Assembly (NCBI RefSeq): GCF_008329645.1
Contig: NZ_CP043474.1
Coordinates: 2,418,001-2,482,000 of the forward strand
Source of the DNA: Mycolicibacterium grossiae
GTDB lineage: Bacteria > Actinomycetota > Actinomycetes > Mycobacteriales > Mycobacteriaceae
DNA: 64,000 nt
Direction of reading: 5' to 3'
Under the pieces are notes generated by a model. That model made no database searches. It saw only the letters and a list, made by a program, of their open reading frames with translations, and was not told the DNA's origin. Each line of letters starts with the position of its first letter. Position 1 is the first letter of the stretch. Shown here in pieces: positions 1 to 9,191 of the stretch. The position numbers and the translations under genes were made by a program.

Positions 1-13
1 TGAGCCGGTTGTC

Positions 14-412
14 ATGACGATGACTGACCCGATCGCAGACTTCTTGACGCGTCTGCGCAACGCCAACTCGGCGTATCACGACGAGGTGACGCTGCCCCAC
101 AGCAAGATCAAGGCGAACATCGCCGAGATCCTCAAGGCCGAGGGCTACATCACCGACTTCCACACCGAGGACGCCCGCGTGGGCAAGTCCCTGGTGGTTC
201 AGCTCAAGTACGGCCCGAGCCGTGAGCGCAGCATCGCGGGCCTGCGCCGGGTGTCCAAGCCCGGCCTGCGGGTGTACGCGAAGTCGACCAATCTGCCGCG
301 GGTGCTGGGTGGCCTGGGCGTGGCGATCATCTCCACGTCCTCCGGTCTGCTCACCGACCGTCAGGCGCAACGACAGGGCGTGGGCGGCGAAGTCCTCGCG
401 TACGTCTGGTAG
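14..412 (+). CDS. rpsH: 30S ribosomal protein S8
   Basis: Small-subunit protein S8, a 16S rRNA central-domain binder needed for early 30S assembly. The 132-residue product has the family N-terminus ([14 protein letters not shown]) and the C-terminal [12 protein letters not shown] and GGEVLAYVW signatures, and is of normal length. The first of two nearby ATGs (14 and 20) is used, as in other mycobacterial S8 proteins starting MTMTDP. It is the first complete gene of the spc operon segment here, 21 bases ahead of rplF. The TGA at bases 1-3 may be the stop of the preceding gene (rpsN would be expected), but that gene lies off the edge. Confidence 0.97.
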   Translation: MTMTDPIADFLTRLRNANSAYHDEVTLPHSKIKANIAEILKAEGYITDFHTEDARVGKSLVVQLKYGPSRERSIAGLRRVSKPGLRVYAKSTNLPRVLGGLGVAIISTSSGLLTDRQAQRQGVGGEVLAYVW

Positions 413-433
413 CGGGATAGGGGAGTAGAGACC

Positions 434-973
434 ATGTCGCGCATTGGCAAGCAACCGGTCCCGGTGCCCACCGGGGTCGACGTCACGATCGACGGCCAGA
501 ACGTGTCGGTGAAGGGGCCCAAGGGCACCCTGGAACTGGCCGTGGCCGAGCCGATCTCGGTGACCCGCAACGACGACGGCGCCATCGTGGTGGCCCGTCC
601 GGACGACGAGCGGCGCAACCGCTCGCTGCACGGGTTGTCCCGCACGCTGGTGGCCAACCTCATCACGGGTGTCACCGAGGGCTACACCACCAAGATGGAG
701 ATCTTCGGCGTCGGTTACCGCGTCGTGCTCAAGGGCAACAGCCTCGAGTTCGCGCTCGGCTACAGCCACCCCGTGGTGATCACGGCGCCCGAGGGCATCA
801 CGTTCGCGGTGGAGACGCCCACCAAGTTCTCGATCACCGGTATCGACAAGCAGAAGGTCGGTCAGATCTCGGCGAACATCCGCCGCCTGCGCCGCCCCGA
901 CCCGTACAAGGGCAAGGGCGTTCGCTACGAAGGCGAGCAGATCCGCCGCAAGGTCGGAAAGACAGGTAAGTAG
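434..973 (+). CDS. rplF: 50S ribosomal protein L6
   Basis: Large-subunit protein L6, which binds 23S rRNA domain VI near the sarcin-ricin loop and factor-binding site. It has 179 residues, the usual length, with the N-terminal [12 protein letters not shown] and the C-terminal [16 protein letters not shown] signature diagnostic of bacterial L6. The start follows a purine-rich ribosome-binding stretch (ggggagtagagacc). Co-transcribed with rpsH upstream and rplR, which begins two bases after its stop. Confidence 0.97.
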   Translation: MSRIGKQPVPVPTGVDVTIDGQNVSVKGPKGTLELAVAEPISVTRNDDGAIVVARPDDERRNRSLHGLSRTLVANLITGVTEGYTTKMEIFGVGYRVVLKGNSLEFALGYSHPVVITAPEGITFAVETPTKFSITGIDKQKVGQISANIRRLRRPDPYKGKGVRYEGEQIRRKVGKTGK

Positions 974-975
974 AA

Positions 976-1389
976 ATGCCCGCTACTGGAGCAAGCACGA
1001 CGACCGACAAGCGCAAGCCCGTCGGTCAGAACATCTCCGAGACCCGTCGGACCTCGCGCCTCCGCCGCCACGCGCGGCTGCGCAAGAAGGTCGCCGGCAC
1101 CACGGAGACCCCGCGCCTGGTGGTCAACCGCTCCTCGCGGCACATCCACGTCCAGCTGGTCGACGACTCGCAGGGCGTCACCGTCGCGGCGGCCTCGTCC
1201 ATCGAGGCCGACGTGCGTGCCGTCGAGGGCGACAAGAAGGCCCAGAGCGTCCGCGTCGGTCAGCTGATCGCCGAGCGCGCCAAGGCCGCCGGCATCGAGA
1301 CCGTGGTGTTCGACCGCGGCGGCTACACCTACGGCGGCCGCATCGCCGCGCTGGCCGACGCCGCGCGTGAAGGCGGGCTGAAGTTCTAA
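976..1389 (+). CDS. rplR: 50S ribosomal protein L18
   Basis: L18 binds 5S rRNA together with L5 and attaches it to the large subunit. The conserved core begins at [16 protein letters not shown] and runs to the C-terminal [19 protein letters not shown]. At 137 residues it is somewhat longer than the usual 115-122, because of an N-terminal extension of about 20 residues ([19 protein letters not shown]). No better in-frame start lies between that ATG and the core, so the extension appears real. The start is two bases after the rplF stop, so translation is probably coupled. Confidence 0.96.
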   Translation: MPATGASTTTDKRKPVGQNISETRRTSRLRRHARLRKKVAGTTETPRLVVNRSSRHIHVQLVDDSQGVTVAAASSIEADVRAVEGDKKAQSVRVGQLIAERAKAAGIETVVFDRGGYTYGGRIAALADAAREGGLKF

Positions 1390-1411
1390 TGACGATCAAC
1401 GAGAGGACTGC

Positions 1412-2083
1412 ATGATGGCCGAGCAGGCTGGCGCCGCTCCGGCGCAGGACAATCGCGGCGGCGGTCGCGGAGACCGCGACGGTCGGGGTCGTCGTGACGA
1501 CCGCGGTGGCCGTAGCGGCCGCGACGGCGGCGACAAGAGCAACTACCTGGAACGCGTCGTCACGATCAACCGCGTCTCCAAGGTCGTCAAGGGTGGTCGG
1601 CGCTTCAGCTTCACCGCCCTGGTGATCGTCGGTGACGGCAACGGCATGGTCGGCGTCGGCTACGGCAAGGCCAAGGAAGTCCCGGCCGCCATCGCCAAGG
1701 GCGTCGAGGAGGCCCGCAAGGGCTTCTTCCGCGTGCCGCTGATCGGCGGGACCATCGTCCACCCGGTGCAGGGCGAGGCCGCTGCGGGCGTCGTCATGCT
1801 CCGCCCGGCGAGCCCCGGTACCGGCGTCATCGCCGGTGGTGCGGCGCGTGCGGTGCTGGAGTGCGCCGGCGTGCACGACATCCTGGCCAAGTCGCTGGGC
1901 AGCGACAACGCGATCAACGTGGTGCACGCCACCGTGGCCGCGCTGAAGCAGATCCAGCGTCCCGAGGAGGTGGCGGCCCGTCGCGGCCTGCCCATCGAGG
2001 ACGTCGCCCCCGCCGGCATGCTCCGTGCACGCCGCGAGGCCGAGACGGTGGCCGCGGCCGCCGCACGTGAAGGAAGCGCATAG
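1412..2083 (+). CDS. rpsE: 30S ribosomal protein S5
   Basis: S5 acts in decoding fidelity at the neck of the 30S subunit. The double-stranded RNA-binding domain ([20 protein letters not shown]) starts near residue 48 and the C-terminal domain contains the [15 protein letters not shown] motif. Before the core is an N-terminal extension rich in Gly, Arg and Asp (residues about 12-44), giving 223 residues against 166 in E. coli; such RGD-rich extensions are typical of mycobacterial S5. Two adjacent ATGs (1412, 1415) could serve as start, preceded by gagagg. Confidence 0.97.
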   Translation: MMAEQAGAAPAQDNRGGGRGDRDGRGRRDDRGGRSGRDGGDKSNYLERVVTINRVSKVVKGGRRFSFTALVIVGDGNGMVGVGYGKAKEVPAAIAKGVEEARKGFFRVPLIGGTIVHPVQGEAAAGVVMLRPASPGTGVIAGGAARAVLECAGVHDILAKSLGSDNAINVVHATVAALKQIQRPEEVAARRGLPIEDVAPAGMLRARREAETVAAAAAREGSA

Positions 2084-2085
2084 TC

Positions 2086-2271
2086 ATGGCCGAACTCAAG
2101 ATCACCCAGGTGCGCAGCACCGTCGGTGCGCGCTGGAAGCAGCGTGAGAGCCTGCGCAGCCTCGGACTGAAGAAGATCCGTCAGTCCGTGGTCCGCGAGG
2201 ACAACCCGCAGACGCGCGGACTCATCAAGTCCGTGCACCACCTCATCGAGGTCGAGGAGGTCGCCCAGTGA
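2086..2271 (+). CDS. rpmD: 50S ribosomal protein L30
   Basis: Small large-subunit protein L30, 61 residues, a normal length. Typical features are the N-terminal [10 protein letters not shown], the SLGLKKI segment and [13 protein letters not shown] near the C-terminus. It begins two bases after the rpsE stop, and its TGA overlaps the rplO GTG by four bases (GTGA), which indicates translational coupling in the rpsE-rpmD-rplO stretch. Confidence 0.97.
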   Translation: MAELKITQVRSTVGARWKQRESLRSLGLKKIRQSVVREDNPQTRGLIKSVHHLIEVEEVAQ

Positions 2272-2711
2272 GCGTCATCAAGTTGCACGACCTGAAGCCC
2301 GCCCCCGGTTCGAAGACCGCCAAGACCCGCGTCGGACGCGGTGAGGGCTCCAAGGGCAAGACCGCCGGTCGCGGCACCAAGGGCACCGGCGCCCGCAAGA
2401 ACGTCCCGGTGGGCTTCGAGGGCGGCCAGATGCCGATCCACATGCGCCTGCCGAAGCTCAAGGGCTTCCGCAACCGGTTCCGCACCGAGTACGAGGTCGT
2501 CAACGTCGGCGACATCGGCAAGCTGTTCCCGCAGGGCGGCACGGTCGGCATCGACGAGCTGGTGGCTGCCGGCGCCGTGCGCAAGAACACGCTGGTGAAG
2601 GTCCTCGGCGACGGCAAGCTGTCCGTCAAGGTCGACGTCACCGCGCACAAGTTCAGCGGTAGCGCCCGCGAGAAGATCACCGCCGCAGGCGGCTCCGCCA
2701 CCGAAGCCTGA
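2268..2711 (+). CDS. rplO: 50S ribosomal protein L15
   Basis: L15 is a late-assembly large-subunit protein. The 147-residue product has the glycine-rich N-terminal RNA-binding segment ([21 protein letters not shown]) and the [18 protein letters not shown] signature. The start GTG overlaps the rpmD stop. Its last codons and stop lie inside a 26-bp perfect tandem duplication, so the second copy repeats the end of the gene immediately downstream. It is the last gene before a strong hairpin, and here the spc operon is separated from secY by sppA and three methyltransferase genes. Confidence 0.97.
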   Translation: MSVIKLHDLKPAPGSKTAKTRVGRGEGSKGKTAGRGTKGTGARKNVPVGFEGGQMPIHMRLPKLKGFRNRFRTEYEVVNVGDIGKLFPQGGTVGIDELVAAGAVRKNTLVKVLGDGKLSVKVDVTAHKFSGSAREKITAAGGSATEA

Positions 2712-2739
2712 TTGGCGGCTCCGCCACCGAAGCCTGATT
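2688..2739 (+). repeat. 26-bp perfect tandem duplication across the rplO stop
   Basis: Bases 2688-2713 and 2714-2739 are identical 26-mers beginning ggcggctccgccacc. The first contains the final codons and TGA of rplO; the second lies in the untranslated region and is followed by a third partial start (ggcg). It looks like a simple slippage-type duplication that leaves the protein unchanged. Confidence 0.95.
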
Positions 2740-2759
2740 GGCGACGCTTCAAGCACTAC

Positions 2760-2797
2760 CGAGAATGCCCCCGGCGACATCGCCGGGGGCATTCTCG
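2760..2797 (+). terminator. Hairpin terminator of the spc operon
   Basis: A perfect 17-bp inverted repeat (2760-2776 with 2781-2797) with a 4-base loop, acat, forms a very GC-rich stem (core gcccccggcg). It lies about 50 bases after the rplO stop. No U-run follows, as is common for mycobacterial intrinsic terminators, so termination efficiency cannot be judged from sequence alone. Confidence 0.85.
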
Positions 2798-2856
2798 TAT
2801 CCGGGGCGACGAATCGCTTCCAGGGAGCGCAGCTGGAGCATCGGTAGGCTCGCGGC

Positions 2857-4635
2857 ATGCTCAGCCTGCTGTCCGGCGTCCCCGGCATCGACGACCTCCG
2901 CGCGCTGGCGCGCAAGGCGGACACCGCCCGCCACCACGGCGTCCCCAAGGGGTGCGTGCTCGAATTCGACCTGCAGGCCGTGCCGAACGAGACCGGCGGC
3001 TTCGACCCCATGGCACTGCTGTCCGGCGGCCGCCCGCTGCTGCTGCGCGAGGCCGTGGCGGCCCTGCACCGCGCCGCCGACGACGACCGCGTCGCCGGCC
3101 TGATCGCCCGGATCCAGCTTCCGGCCGCGGCGGCGGGACCGGTGCAGGAACTGCGCGCGGCCGTCGCCGCGTTCAGCGCGGTCAAGCCGTCGCTCGCCTG
3201 GGCCGAGACCTACCCCGGCACCAAGTCCTACTACCTGGCCTCGGCGTTCTCCGAGGTGTGGATGCAGCCGTCGGGCACCGTCGGTCTCGTCGGCTTCGCC
3301 ACCAACGCGCTGTTCCTGCGCGACGCCCTCGACAAGGCCGGCGTGCAGGCGCAGTTCGTGGCGCGCGGGGAGTACAAGTCCGCCGCCAACCTGTTCACCC
3401 AGGACGCCTACACCGATGCGCACCGCGAGGCCGACACCCGGCTCATCGAGAGCCTGCACGGCCAGGTCCTCGCCGCGGTCGCCGCCTCGCGCGGGCTCGC
3501 GCCGGACGCGGTCGACGCGCTCGCCGACCGGGCCCCGCTGCTACGCGACGCCGCCGTCGAGGGCCGCCTGGTCGACCGCATCGGCTTCCGCGACGAGGCC
3601 TACGGCCGCATCGCCGAGCTGGCGTCTCCCGGATCGGCCGAACCCGGAGACGGCGACTCGGGTGCCGACGTGCCGCCCCGGCTCTTCCTCGCCCGCTACG
3701 CCAGGGCGCAGGGACCGACGCCGCCCAGCCTGCCCGGAAGGGCGGGCAAGCCCACCATCGCCGTCGTGACGTTGCACGGACCGATCGTCAGCGGCCGCGG
3801 CGGCCCGCAGCTGTCGCCGCTCGGCACGTCCAGCGCGGGCGGCGACACCATCGCCGCCGCGTTGCGGCAGGCCGGCGCCGACGACGCGGTGGCCGCGGTC
3901 GTCCTCCGGGTCGACAGCCCCGGTGGCGCCGTCACCGGCTCGGAGACGGTGTGGCGGGAGGTGGCGCGGTTGACGGCCGCCGGCACCCCGGTGGTCGCGT
4001 CGATGGGCGCCGTCGCCGCGTCCGGCGGCTACTACGTGTCGATGGCCGCCGACGAGATCGTCGCCAACCCCGGGACCATCACGGGATCGATCGGGGTGGT
4101 GACCGGCAAGCTCGTCGCGCGCGACCTCAAGCGGCGTCTCGGCGTCGGGTCGGATGCGGTGCGCACGAACGCCAATGCCGATGCCTGGTCGATCGATGCG
4201 CCGTTCACCGACGAGCAGCAGGCGCACGTCGAGGCAGAGGCCGACCTCTTCTACACCGACTTCGTCGAGCGGGTGGCCGCCGGGCGCGGCATGACGGTCG
4301 AAGCCGTCGACGCGGTCGCCCGGGGCCGGGTGTGGACCGGCGCCGACGCCCTCGAACACGGGCTGGTCGACCAGCTCGGTGGCCTGCGCACCGCCGTCGA
4401 CCGGGCGAAGGCGCTCGCCGGGATCGACGCCAATGCGGACGTCAAGCTCACGTACCTGCCCGGCTCGTCGGTGCTGGACGTCCTGCGGCCCAAGGCGTCC
4501 TCGCAGCCGGCGGCGGCGTCGCTGTCCGTCGCCGTCGGCGCCCTGCTCGGCCGTACCGTGGCCGGCGTCGTCAACCAGGCCGAGCGGTCACTGTCCGGCA
4601 CGACGGCGCTGTGGCTGGGCGACGTGCGCTCCTAG
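2857..4635 (+). CDS. sppA: Signal peptide peptidase SppA, long (67K) type
   Basis: Membrane-associated serine protease of family S49 that degrades cleaved signal peptides. At 592 residues it is the long type with two S49 domains. The catalytic pair is visible: Lys174 in the N-terminal half (ARGEYKSAANLF) and Ser389 in the C-terminal half (AVAASGGYYVSMAADE), matching the Lys/Ser dyad of E. coli SppA. The oxyanion segment RVDSPGGAVTGSE precedes it. No strong N-terminal membrane helix is apparent. It lies between the spc operon and the methyltransferase cluster, as I recall for Rv0724 in M. tuberculosis. Confidence 0.95.
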   Translation: MLSLLSGVPGIDDLRALARKADTARHHGVPKGCVLEFDLQAVPNETGGFDPMALLSGGRPLLLREAVAALHRAADDDRVAGLIARIQLPAAAAGPVQELRAAVAAFSAVKPSLAWAETYPGTKSYYLASAFSEVWMQPSGTVGLVGFATNALFLRDALDKAGVQAQFVARGEYKSAANLFTQDAYTDAHREADTRLIESLHGQVLAAVAASRGLAPDAVDALADRAPLLRDAAVEGRLVDRIGFRDEAYGRIAELASPGSAEPGDGDSGADVPPRLFLARYARAQGPTPPSLPGRAGKPTIAVVTLHGPIVSGRGGPQLSPLGTSSAGGDTIAAALRQAGADDAVAAVVLRVDSPGGAVTGSETVWREVARLTAAGTPVVASMGAVAASGGYYVSMAADEIVANPGTITGSIGVVTGKLVARDLKRRLGVGSDAVRTNANADAWSIDAPFTDEQQAHVEAEADLFYTDFVERVAAGRGMTVEAVDAVARGRVWTGADALEHGLVDQLGGLRTAVDRAKALAGIDANADVKLTYLPGSSVLDVLRPKASSQPAAASLSVAVGALLGRTVAGVVNQAERSLSGTTALWLGDVRS

Positions 4636-4756
4636 CCGTAGGGGTTTCCCCGATTCCTCGCCCGGGCCGGGCCGCATAGTGTCGTGAACACGAGTCGTGG
4701 CGTCCGCCGGGGGGACGAGCGCCACAAGGAGTGAGTGTCGACGAACACGGCACTGC

Positions 4757-4799
4757 CGGACCTCGGCTCGCACGTGGGGGAGTAGCGAGCCGAGGTCCG
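4757..4799. terminator. Inverted repeat between convergent sppA and methyltransferase genes
   Basis: A 15-bp perfect inverted repeat (4757-4771 with 4785-4799, arm cggacctcggctcgc) encloses a 13-base loop. It lies between the sppA stop (4635) and the stop of the minus-strand methyltransferase (4815), so it can serve as a bidirectional terminator. It is 120 bases from the sppA stop but only 16 from the other stop, so it may serve the minus-strand operon chiefly. Confidence 0.7.
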
Positions 4800-4814
4800 C
4801 CTTGCGTTCGGGGG

Positions 4815-5714
4815 TCAGCCCAGTCGGGCGCGTACGTAGCTCAGATCACCGAACGCCGCGCTCATTGCGTCGTCGGGGAAGTCGAAGCCATTCGCCTCGT
4901 GGGCGTCGCGGGCCGCGGCCGCGGTGACCGTCCAGCCCTTGCCGGTGAGGTAGTCGATGACGTTGTGCCGGTCACCGTGGTACACCAGGTCGCCCATCTC
5001 GATGTCCGAGCCCATCTCCTTCATCCGGTCGGTCAGCGCCTTCGCGCGGTCGCCGAGGAAGGCGTCGATGTCGGGCACGTACTCGGTGGCCAGGCTGCTC
5101 CCGGGTGCGGAGAGTTCGGTGATGAGGTCGAACAACCGGTCCTGCGCGTCCGACGGCAGATAGATGAGCAGGCCCTCGGCGCTCCACGCCGTCGGCTGCG
5201 ACGGGTCGAACCCGGCCTCGCGCAGGGCGGCCGGCCAGTCCTCGCGCAGGTCGATCGCCACGGTGCGATGCGTGGCGGTGGGAGAGGCGCCGAGCCCTTC
5301 GAGCGTCGCGGTCTTGAACGCGATCACCTCCGGCTGGTCCACCTCGTAGACCGTCGTGCCGGCCGGCCAGGCGAGCCGGTAGCCGCGGGCGTCCAACCCG
5401 GCGGCGAGGATCACGGCCTGGCGCACCCCGGAGGCCGCGGCGTCGAGGAACATCTGGTCGAACCACCGAGTGCGGACCGCCATGCCCTCGGCGGCGCGCC
5501 GTACCGTGAATGCCGGGTCGAGGTCGGCGAAGTCGACGTCGCCGTCGAGCATGCGGACGAAGAAGTCCGCCCCGACGGCGCGGACCAGCGGTTCGGCCCA
5601 CGGGTCGTCGATCATGCCCTCGCGGTGCCCGAGTGCGCGCTGCGCGGCGACCATCGTCGCGGTCGCGCCGACGCTCGAGGCGAGGTCCCAGCTGTCACCT
5701 TCGGTACGTGCCAT
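4815..5714 (-). CDS. SAM-dependent methyltransferase, TIGR00027 family (third of three)
   Basis: Class I S-adenosylmethionine methyltransferase of the mycobacterial TIGR00027/leucine-carboxyl-methyltransferase-like family; substrate unknown. The 299-residue product shows the family landmarks: [21 protein letters not shown] at the N-terminus, VILAAGLDARGYRLAWP (SAM-binding motif I), VYEVDQPEVIAFK (acidic ribose-binding loop) and [11 protein letters not shown]. The start ATG follows acggag. It is the last of three tandem paralogues, 13 bases after the second, so an operon is likely. The family is expanded in mycobacteria and often sits near sppA. Confidence 0.92.
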   Translation of the reverse strand: MARTEGDSWDLASSVGATATMVAAQRALGHREGMIDDPWAEPLVRAVGADFFVRMLDGDVDFADLDPAFTVRRAAEGMAVRTRWFDQMFLDAAASGVRQAVILAAGLDARGYRLAWPAGTTVYEVDQPEVIAFKTATLEGLGASPTATHRTVAIDLREDWPAALREAGFDPSQPTAWSAEGLLIYLPSDAQDRLFDLITELSAPGSSLATEYVPDIDAFLGDRAKALTDRMKEMGSDIEMGDLVYHGDRHNVIDYLTGKGWTVTAAAARDAHEANGFDFPDDAMSAAFGDLSYVRARLG

Positions 5715-5727
5715 GGCGTGCTCCGTT

Positions 5728-6657
5728 CTAGTCCAGTGTCGCGGTCAGGTAGCCGGAGTTCGCACCGAGCGACTCCAGTTCGTCGGTGGGCTGGTCGAAG
5801 CCGTTGCGCGCGAACGCGTCCCGGCCGGTGAGGATGTCGGTGCGCCAGCCCTTGCCCTCGAGGTAATCGGCGGCGCCGTGGCGCTCGCCGAGGTAGAACA
5901 GCTCTGCGAGATTGATCTGCGAGCCGAGGCGGCGGGACCGTTCGGTGAGCTGTTCGGCCCAGTCGTCGGGCAGGCCGGTCATGTCCATGTGCTCGGTGGC
6001 GAGCCGGCTGCCGGGCGCCGACAGCGCGGTGATCTCGTCGAACAGCCGGTCCTGCGCCTCGGGCGGCAGGTACACTAGCAGTCCCTCGGCGATCCAGGCG
6101 GTGGGGGCGGACGGATCTAAGCCGGCCGCGCGCAGCGCCGCGGGCCAGTCCTCGCGCAGGTCGATGGCGACGGTGCTGCGCTCGGCGGTCGGCTCGGCAC
6201 CGAGATCGGCCAGCGTGCGGGTCTTGAACTCGATGACCTCCGGCTGGTCGATCTCGTACACCGTGGTGCCCGCCGGCCAGGGCAGCCGGTAGGCGCGGGT
6301 GTCCAGACCGGAGGCCAGGATCACGGCCTGCCGGACGCCGTCGCGCGCGGCGTTGACGAAGAAGTCGTCGAAGAAGCGGGTGCGCACGGTGATCTGCTCG
6401 GTGACGGTGCGGTGGCTGAAGCCTGAGTCGGCATCGGTGGCCTGCAGGACGTCGCCGTCGATGAGGGCGATGAAGTGCTCGACGCCGACGGCGCGCACCA
6501 GCGGCTCGGCCCAGGGGTCGGCCAGCAGCGGGTCCGGTCCCTTCGAGGCGACGGCACGCGAGGCGGCGACGGCGGTCGCGGTGGCTCCCACGCTGGACGC
6601 CAGGTCCCAGCTGTCCCCGTCGTGTCGTGCGGTGTCGTGTCGTGCGGTGTCGGTCAT
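5728..6657 (-). CDS. SAM-dependent methyltransferase, TIGR00027 family (second of three)
   Basis: Paralogue of its two neighbours, with the same motifs: [52 protein letters not shown] and [11 protein letters not shown]. An open frame extends further upstream, but the start was set at 6657. That ATG is preceded by caaggagcgtc, a strong ribosome-binding site, and it overlaps the upstream stop as ATGA. The product is 309 residues. The first ten codons after the start include a duplicated TARHD pentapeptide from a 15-bp tandem repeat. Substrate unknown. Confidence 0.92.
   Translation of the reverse strand: MTDTARHDTARHDGDSWDLASSVGATATAVAASRAVASKGPDPLLADPWAEPLVRAVGVEHFIALIDGDVLQATDADSGFSHRTVTEQITVRTRFFDDFFVNAARDGVRQAVILASGLDTRAYRLPWPAGTTVYEIDQPEVIEFKTRTLADLGAEPTAERSTVAIDLREDWPAALRAAGLDPSAPTAWIAEGLLVYLPPEAQDRLFDEITALSAPGSRLATEHMDMTGLPDDWAEQLTERSRRLGSQINLAELFYLGERHGAADYLEGKGWRTDILTGRDAFARNGFDQPTDELESLGANSGYLTATLD
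6620..6649 (-). repeat. 15-bp tandem repeat in the 5' end of a methyltransferase gene
   Basis: Two perfect copies of a 15-base unit (tcgtgtcgtgcggtg on the plus strand, 6620-6634 and 6635-6649) encode TARHD twice near the N-terminus of the middle methyltransferase, just before the conserved GDSWDLASS segment. It is in frame and probably phase- or length-variable without loss of the catalytic domain. Confidence 0.9.
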
Positions 6658-7565
6658 GACGCTCCTTGGTCCTTGATGGCGGTGATGGCGACGGAGCCGC
6701 GCATGGTGTTCAGAACGTCGGCGTCCGTCCAGGCGCGGCCGTAGTGGGCGAAGACCTCCGGTCGCGTGCGGCCGGACACCGACCACCCCAGATCGGTGAG
6801 GTAGTCGGCGACCGGGTGGCGGTCACCGGAGTAGACGAGGCCGGAGAGGTCCACGTCGAAGCCGTGCTCGCGCCAGCGCTCGTTCATCTCCTTGGCGCGG
6901 TCGGCGAGGATGGCGCCGCCGTCGGGGTGGTACTCGGTGGCGAGCCGGCTGCCCGGCGCGGACAGCTCGGTGACGAGGTCGAAGAGCCGGTCCTGCGCGT
7001 CGGGCGGAAGGTAGATGAGCAGTCCCTCGGCGCTCCAGGCGGTGGGGACGGACGCGTCGAACCCGGCGGCGCGCAGGGCGGCGGGCCAGTCGTCGCGCAG
7101 GTCGACGGCGACGGTCCGGCGGTCGCACGTCGGAGTGGCCCCGATGTCGGCCATGGTCGCCGACTTGGCGTCGATCACTCGGGGCTGGTCGAGTTCGAAG
7201 ACCGTGGTGGGCTCGTCCCACGGCAGCCGGTAGGCGCGGGAGTCGAGGCCGGACGCCAGGATGACGGCCTGCCGGACGCCCGCGCGCGACGCGTCGAGGA
7301 AGAAGTCGTCGAAGAAGCGGGTGCGCACCGCCATCACGTCGGTGATGAGCCGCGCCGCACCGCCGTCGTCCTCGCCGGCGGGGACCCTGCCGTCGATCAG
7401 CCGGGTGAAGAAGTCGTTGCCGACTGCGCGCACCAGCGGCTCGGCATAGGGATCGGTGATCAGGGCGTCGGGTTCGCGCGACGCGAGCGCCCGTGCTGCG
7501 GCCACCATGGTGGCCGTGGCGCCGACGCTCGAGGCGAGGTCCCAGCTGTCGTCGTCCTGGCGCAT
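6654..7565 (-). CDS. SAM-dependent methyltransferase, TIGR00027 family (first of three)
   Basis: Promoter-proximal member of the three-gene array, 303 residues. Motifs: [51 protein letters not shown] and [21 protein letters not shown]. Its TGA overlaps the ATG of the next gene by four bases, so the two are translationally coupled. Compared with its neighbours it carries a small acidic insertion near residues 60-68 (PAGEDDGG). It is transcribed divergently from secY across a 284-base gap. Confidence 0.92.
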   Translation of the reverse strand: MRQDDDSWDLASSVGATATMVAAARALASREPDALITDPYAEPLVRAVGNDFFTRLIDGRVPAGEDDGGAARLITDVMAVRTRFFDDFFLDASRAGVRQAVILASGLDSRAYRLPWDEPTTVFELDQPRVIDAKSATMADIGATPTCDRRTVAVDLRDDWPAALRAAGFDASVPTAWSAEGLLIYLPPDAQDRLFDLVTELSAPGSRLATEYHPDGGAILADRAKEMNERWREHGFDVDLSGLVYSGDRHPVADYLTDLGWSVSGRTRPEVFAHYGRAWTDADVLNTMRGSVAITAIKDQGAS

Positions 7566-7849
7566 CGCACCGACCCCCGATCGATTAGTTAGCTGCTTTA
7601 ACGACTAGTGCCGACTGTACGCCCCGAAACTGAACGTTGGCTGACTCCGGGCCGAGCGGCGTCGTGCGGGTGGGCCGAGTAGGGGTGGTCTGTTGGTGAG
7701 TCGATCACTGTTACTCTCGTAGACTGTTTGACGCGCGACTTCGCAGGCCCGTGAGCCGGTGACAGGAACGCGCAGGACGTGACCCCACAGCGCTGGTCGG
7801 ACCAGCCCGTTTAGCACGCCGCGCTCGACCCGGCTGCGCAGGAGGAAGA
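7566..7849. promoter_or_regulatory. Divergent promoter region, methyltransferases and secY
   Basis: The 284-base gap is less GC-rich than the flanking genes. Next to the methyltransferase start lies an interrupted inverted repeat, GTTAGCTGCTTTAAC (7588-7602), a possible regulator site. Toward secY, TAGACT at 7720-7725 fits the mycobacterial -10 pattern TANNNT; it would give a leader of about 120 bases. The secY ribosome-binding site is GGAGGAA at 7841-7847. No gene is seen in the gap. Confidence 0.4.
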
Positions 7850-9175
7850 GTGCTCTCGGCTTTCATCTCGTCGCTGCGGACGGCCGACCTCAGACGCAAG
7901 ATCCTCTTCACCCTCGGCATCGTCATCCTCTACCGGGCCGGGGCCTCGCTGCCCTCCCCGGGGGTGAACTACCCCAACGTGCAGAAGTGCATCGAGCAGG
8001 TCAGCGGCGGTGATTCCGCCCAGATCTACTCGCTGATCAACCTCTTCTCCGGTGGCGCGCTGCTGCAGCTGTCGGTCTTCGCGGTCGGCGTGATGCCCTA
8101 CATCACCGCGAGCATCATCGTGCAGCTGCTCACCGTGGTCATCCCGCGCTTCGAACAGTTGCGCAAGGAAGGCCAATCCGGCCAGGCCAAGATGACGCAG
8201 TACACCCGCTACCTGGCGATCGCGCTCGCCGTCCTGCAGGGCACCTCGATCGTGGCGCTGGCCGCCAACGGCGGCCTGCTGCAGGGCTGCACGCTGGACA
8301 TCATTCAGGACTCCGGCATCTTCACCCTCGTCGTCATCGTCCTGGTGCTGACCGCGGGCGCGGCGCTGGTCATGTGGATGGGCGAGCTGGTCACGGAGCG
8401 TGGCATCGGCAACGGCATGTCGCTGCTGATCTTCGCCGGCATCGCGGCCCGCATCCCGGCCGAGGGCCAGACCATCCTCGAGGGCCGTGGCGGCGTCGTC
8501 TTCACCCTCGTCTGCGTCGCGGCGCTGATCATCATCGTCGGGGTGGTCTTCGTCGAGCAGGGCCAGCGCCGCATCCCGGTGCAGTACGCCAAGCGCATGG
8601 TGGGCCGCAAGATGTACGGCGGCACGTCCACCTACCTGCCGCTGAAGGTCAACCAGGCCGGCGTCATCCCGGTCATCTTCGCCTCGTCGCTGATCTACGT
8701 GCCGCAGTTGGTCACCCAGCTGATCCGCAGCGGCAGCACCGACCCCGGCAACGGGTGGTGGGACAAGTTCGTCGCGAACTACCTGACCAACCCCGCCAGC
8801 CCGGTGTACATCGCGATCTACTTCGGCCTCATCGTGTTCTTCACGTACTTCTACGTGTCGATCACCTTCAACCCCGATGAGCGCGCCGACGAGATGAAGA
8901 AGTTCGGTGGCTTCATCCCCGGCATCCGCCCCGGCAAGCCCACCGCCGACTACCTGCGCTACGTCCTGTCCCGCATCACGCTTCCGGGCTCGATCTACCT
9001 CGGCGTCATCGCCGTGCTCCCGAACCTGTTCCTCGAGCTGGGCAACTCGGGCTCGATCCAGAACCTGCCGTTCGGTGGCACCGCGGTCCTGATCATGATC
9101 GGCGTCGGCCTCGACACGGTGAAGCAGATCGAGAGTCAGCTGATGCAGCGCAACTACGAAGGCTTCTTGAAGTGA
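7850..9175 (+). CDS. secY: Preprotein translocase channel subunit SecY
   Basis: Channel of the SecYEG translocon, integral to the cytoplasmic membrane. It has 441 residues with ten predicted membrane spans. Family signatures are [16 protein letters not shown] in span 2 and the cytosolic loop [15 protein letters not shown] near residue 240, where SecA binds. The GTG start at 7850 follows ggaggaaga. It leads secY-adk-map, the usual end of the spc operon, but here it has its own upstream region because sppA and the methyltransferases separate it from rplO. Confidence 0.97.
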   Translation: MLSAFISSLRTADLRRKILFTLGIVILYRAGASLPSPGVNYPNVQKCIEQVSGGDSAQIYSLINLFSGGALLQLSVFAVGVMPYITASIIVQLLTVVIPRFEQLRKEGQSGQAKMTQYTRYLAIALAVLQGTSIVALAANGGLLQGCTLDIIQDSGIFTLVVIVLVLTAGAALVMWMGELVTERGIGNGMSLLIFAGIAARIPAEGQTILEGRGGVVFTLVCVAALIIIVGVVFVEQGQRRIPVQYAKRMVGRKMYGGTSTYLPLKVNQAGVIPVIFASSLIYVPQLVTQLIRSGSTDPGNGWWDKFVANYLTNPASPVYIAIYFGLIVFFTYFYVSITFNPDERADEMKKFGGFIPGIRPGKPTADYLRYVLSRITLPGSIYLGVIAVLPNLFLELGNSGSIQNLPFGGTAVLIMIGVGLDTVKQIESQLMQRNYEGFLK

Positions 9176-9191
9176 GAGAGAGTTGGGGACG

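Noticed and set aside
2712..4679. 655-codon frame overlapping sppA on the same strand
   Set aside because: Arg/Pro-rich shadow in another frame. The sppA frame carries the catalytic Lys and Ser.
6620..6649. Promoter repeat before the middle methyltransferase
   Set aside because: The 15-bp repeat lies inside the coding sequence after a strong ribosome-binding site and encodes TARHD twice, so it is a coding repeat.
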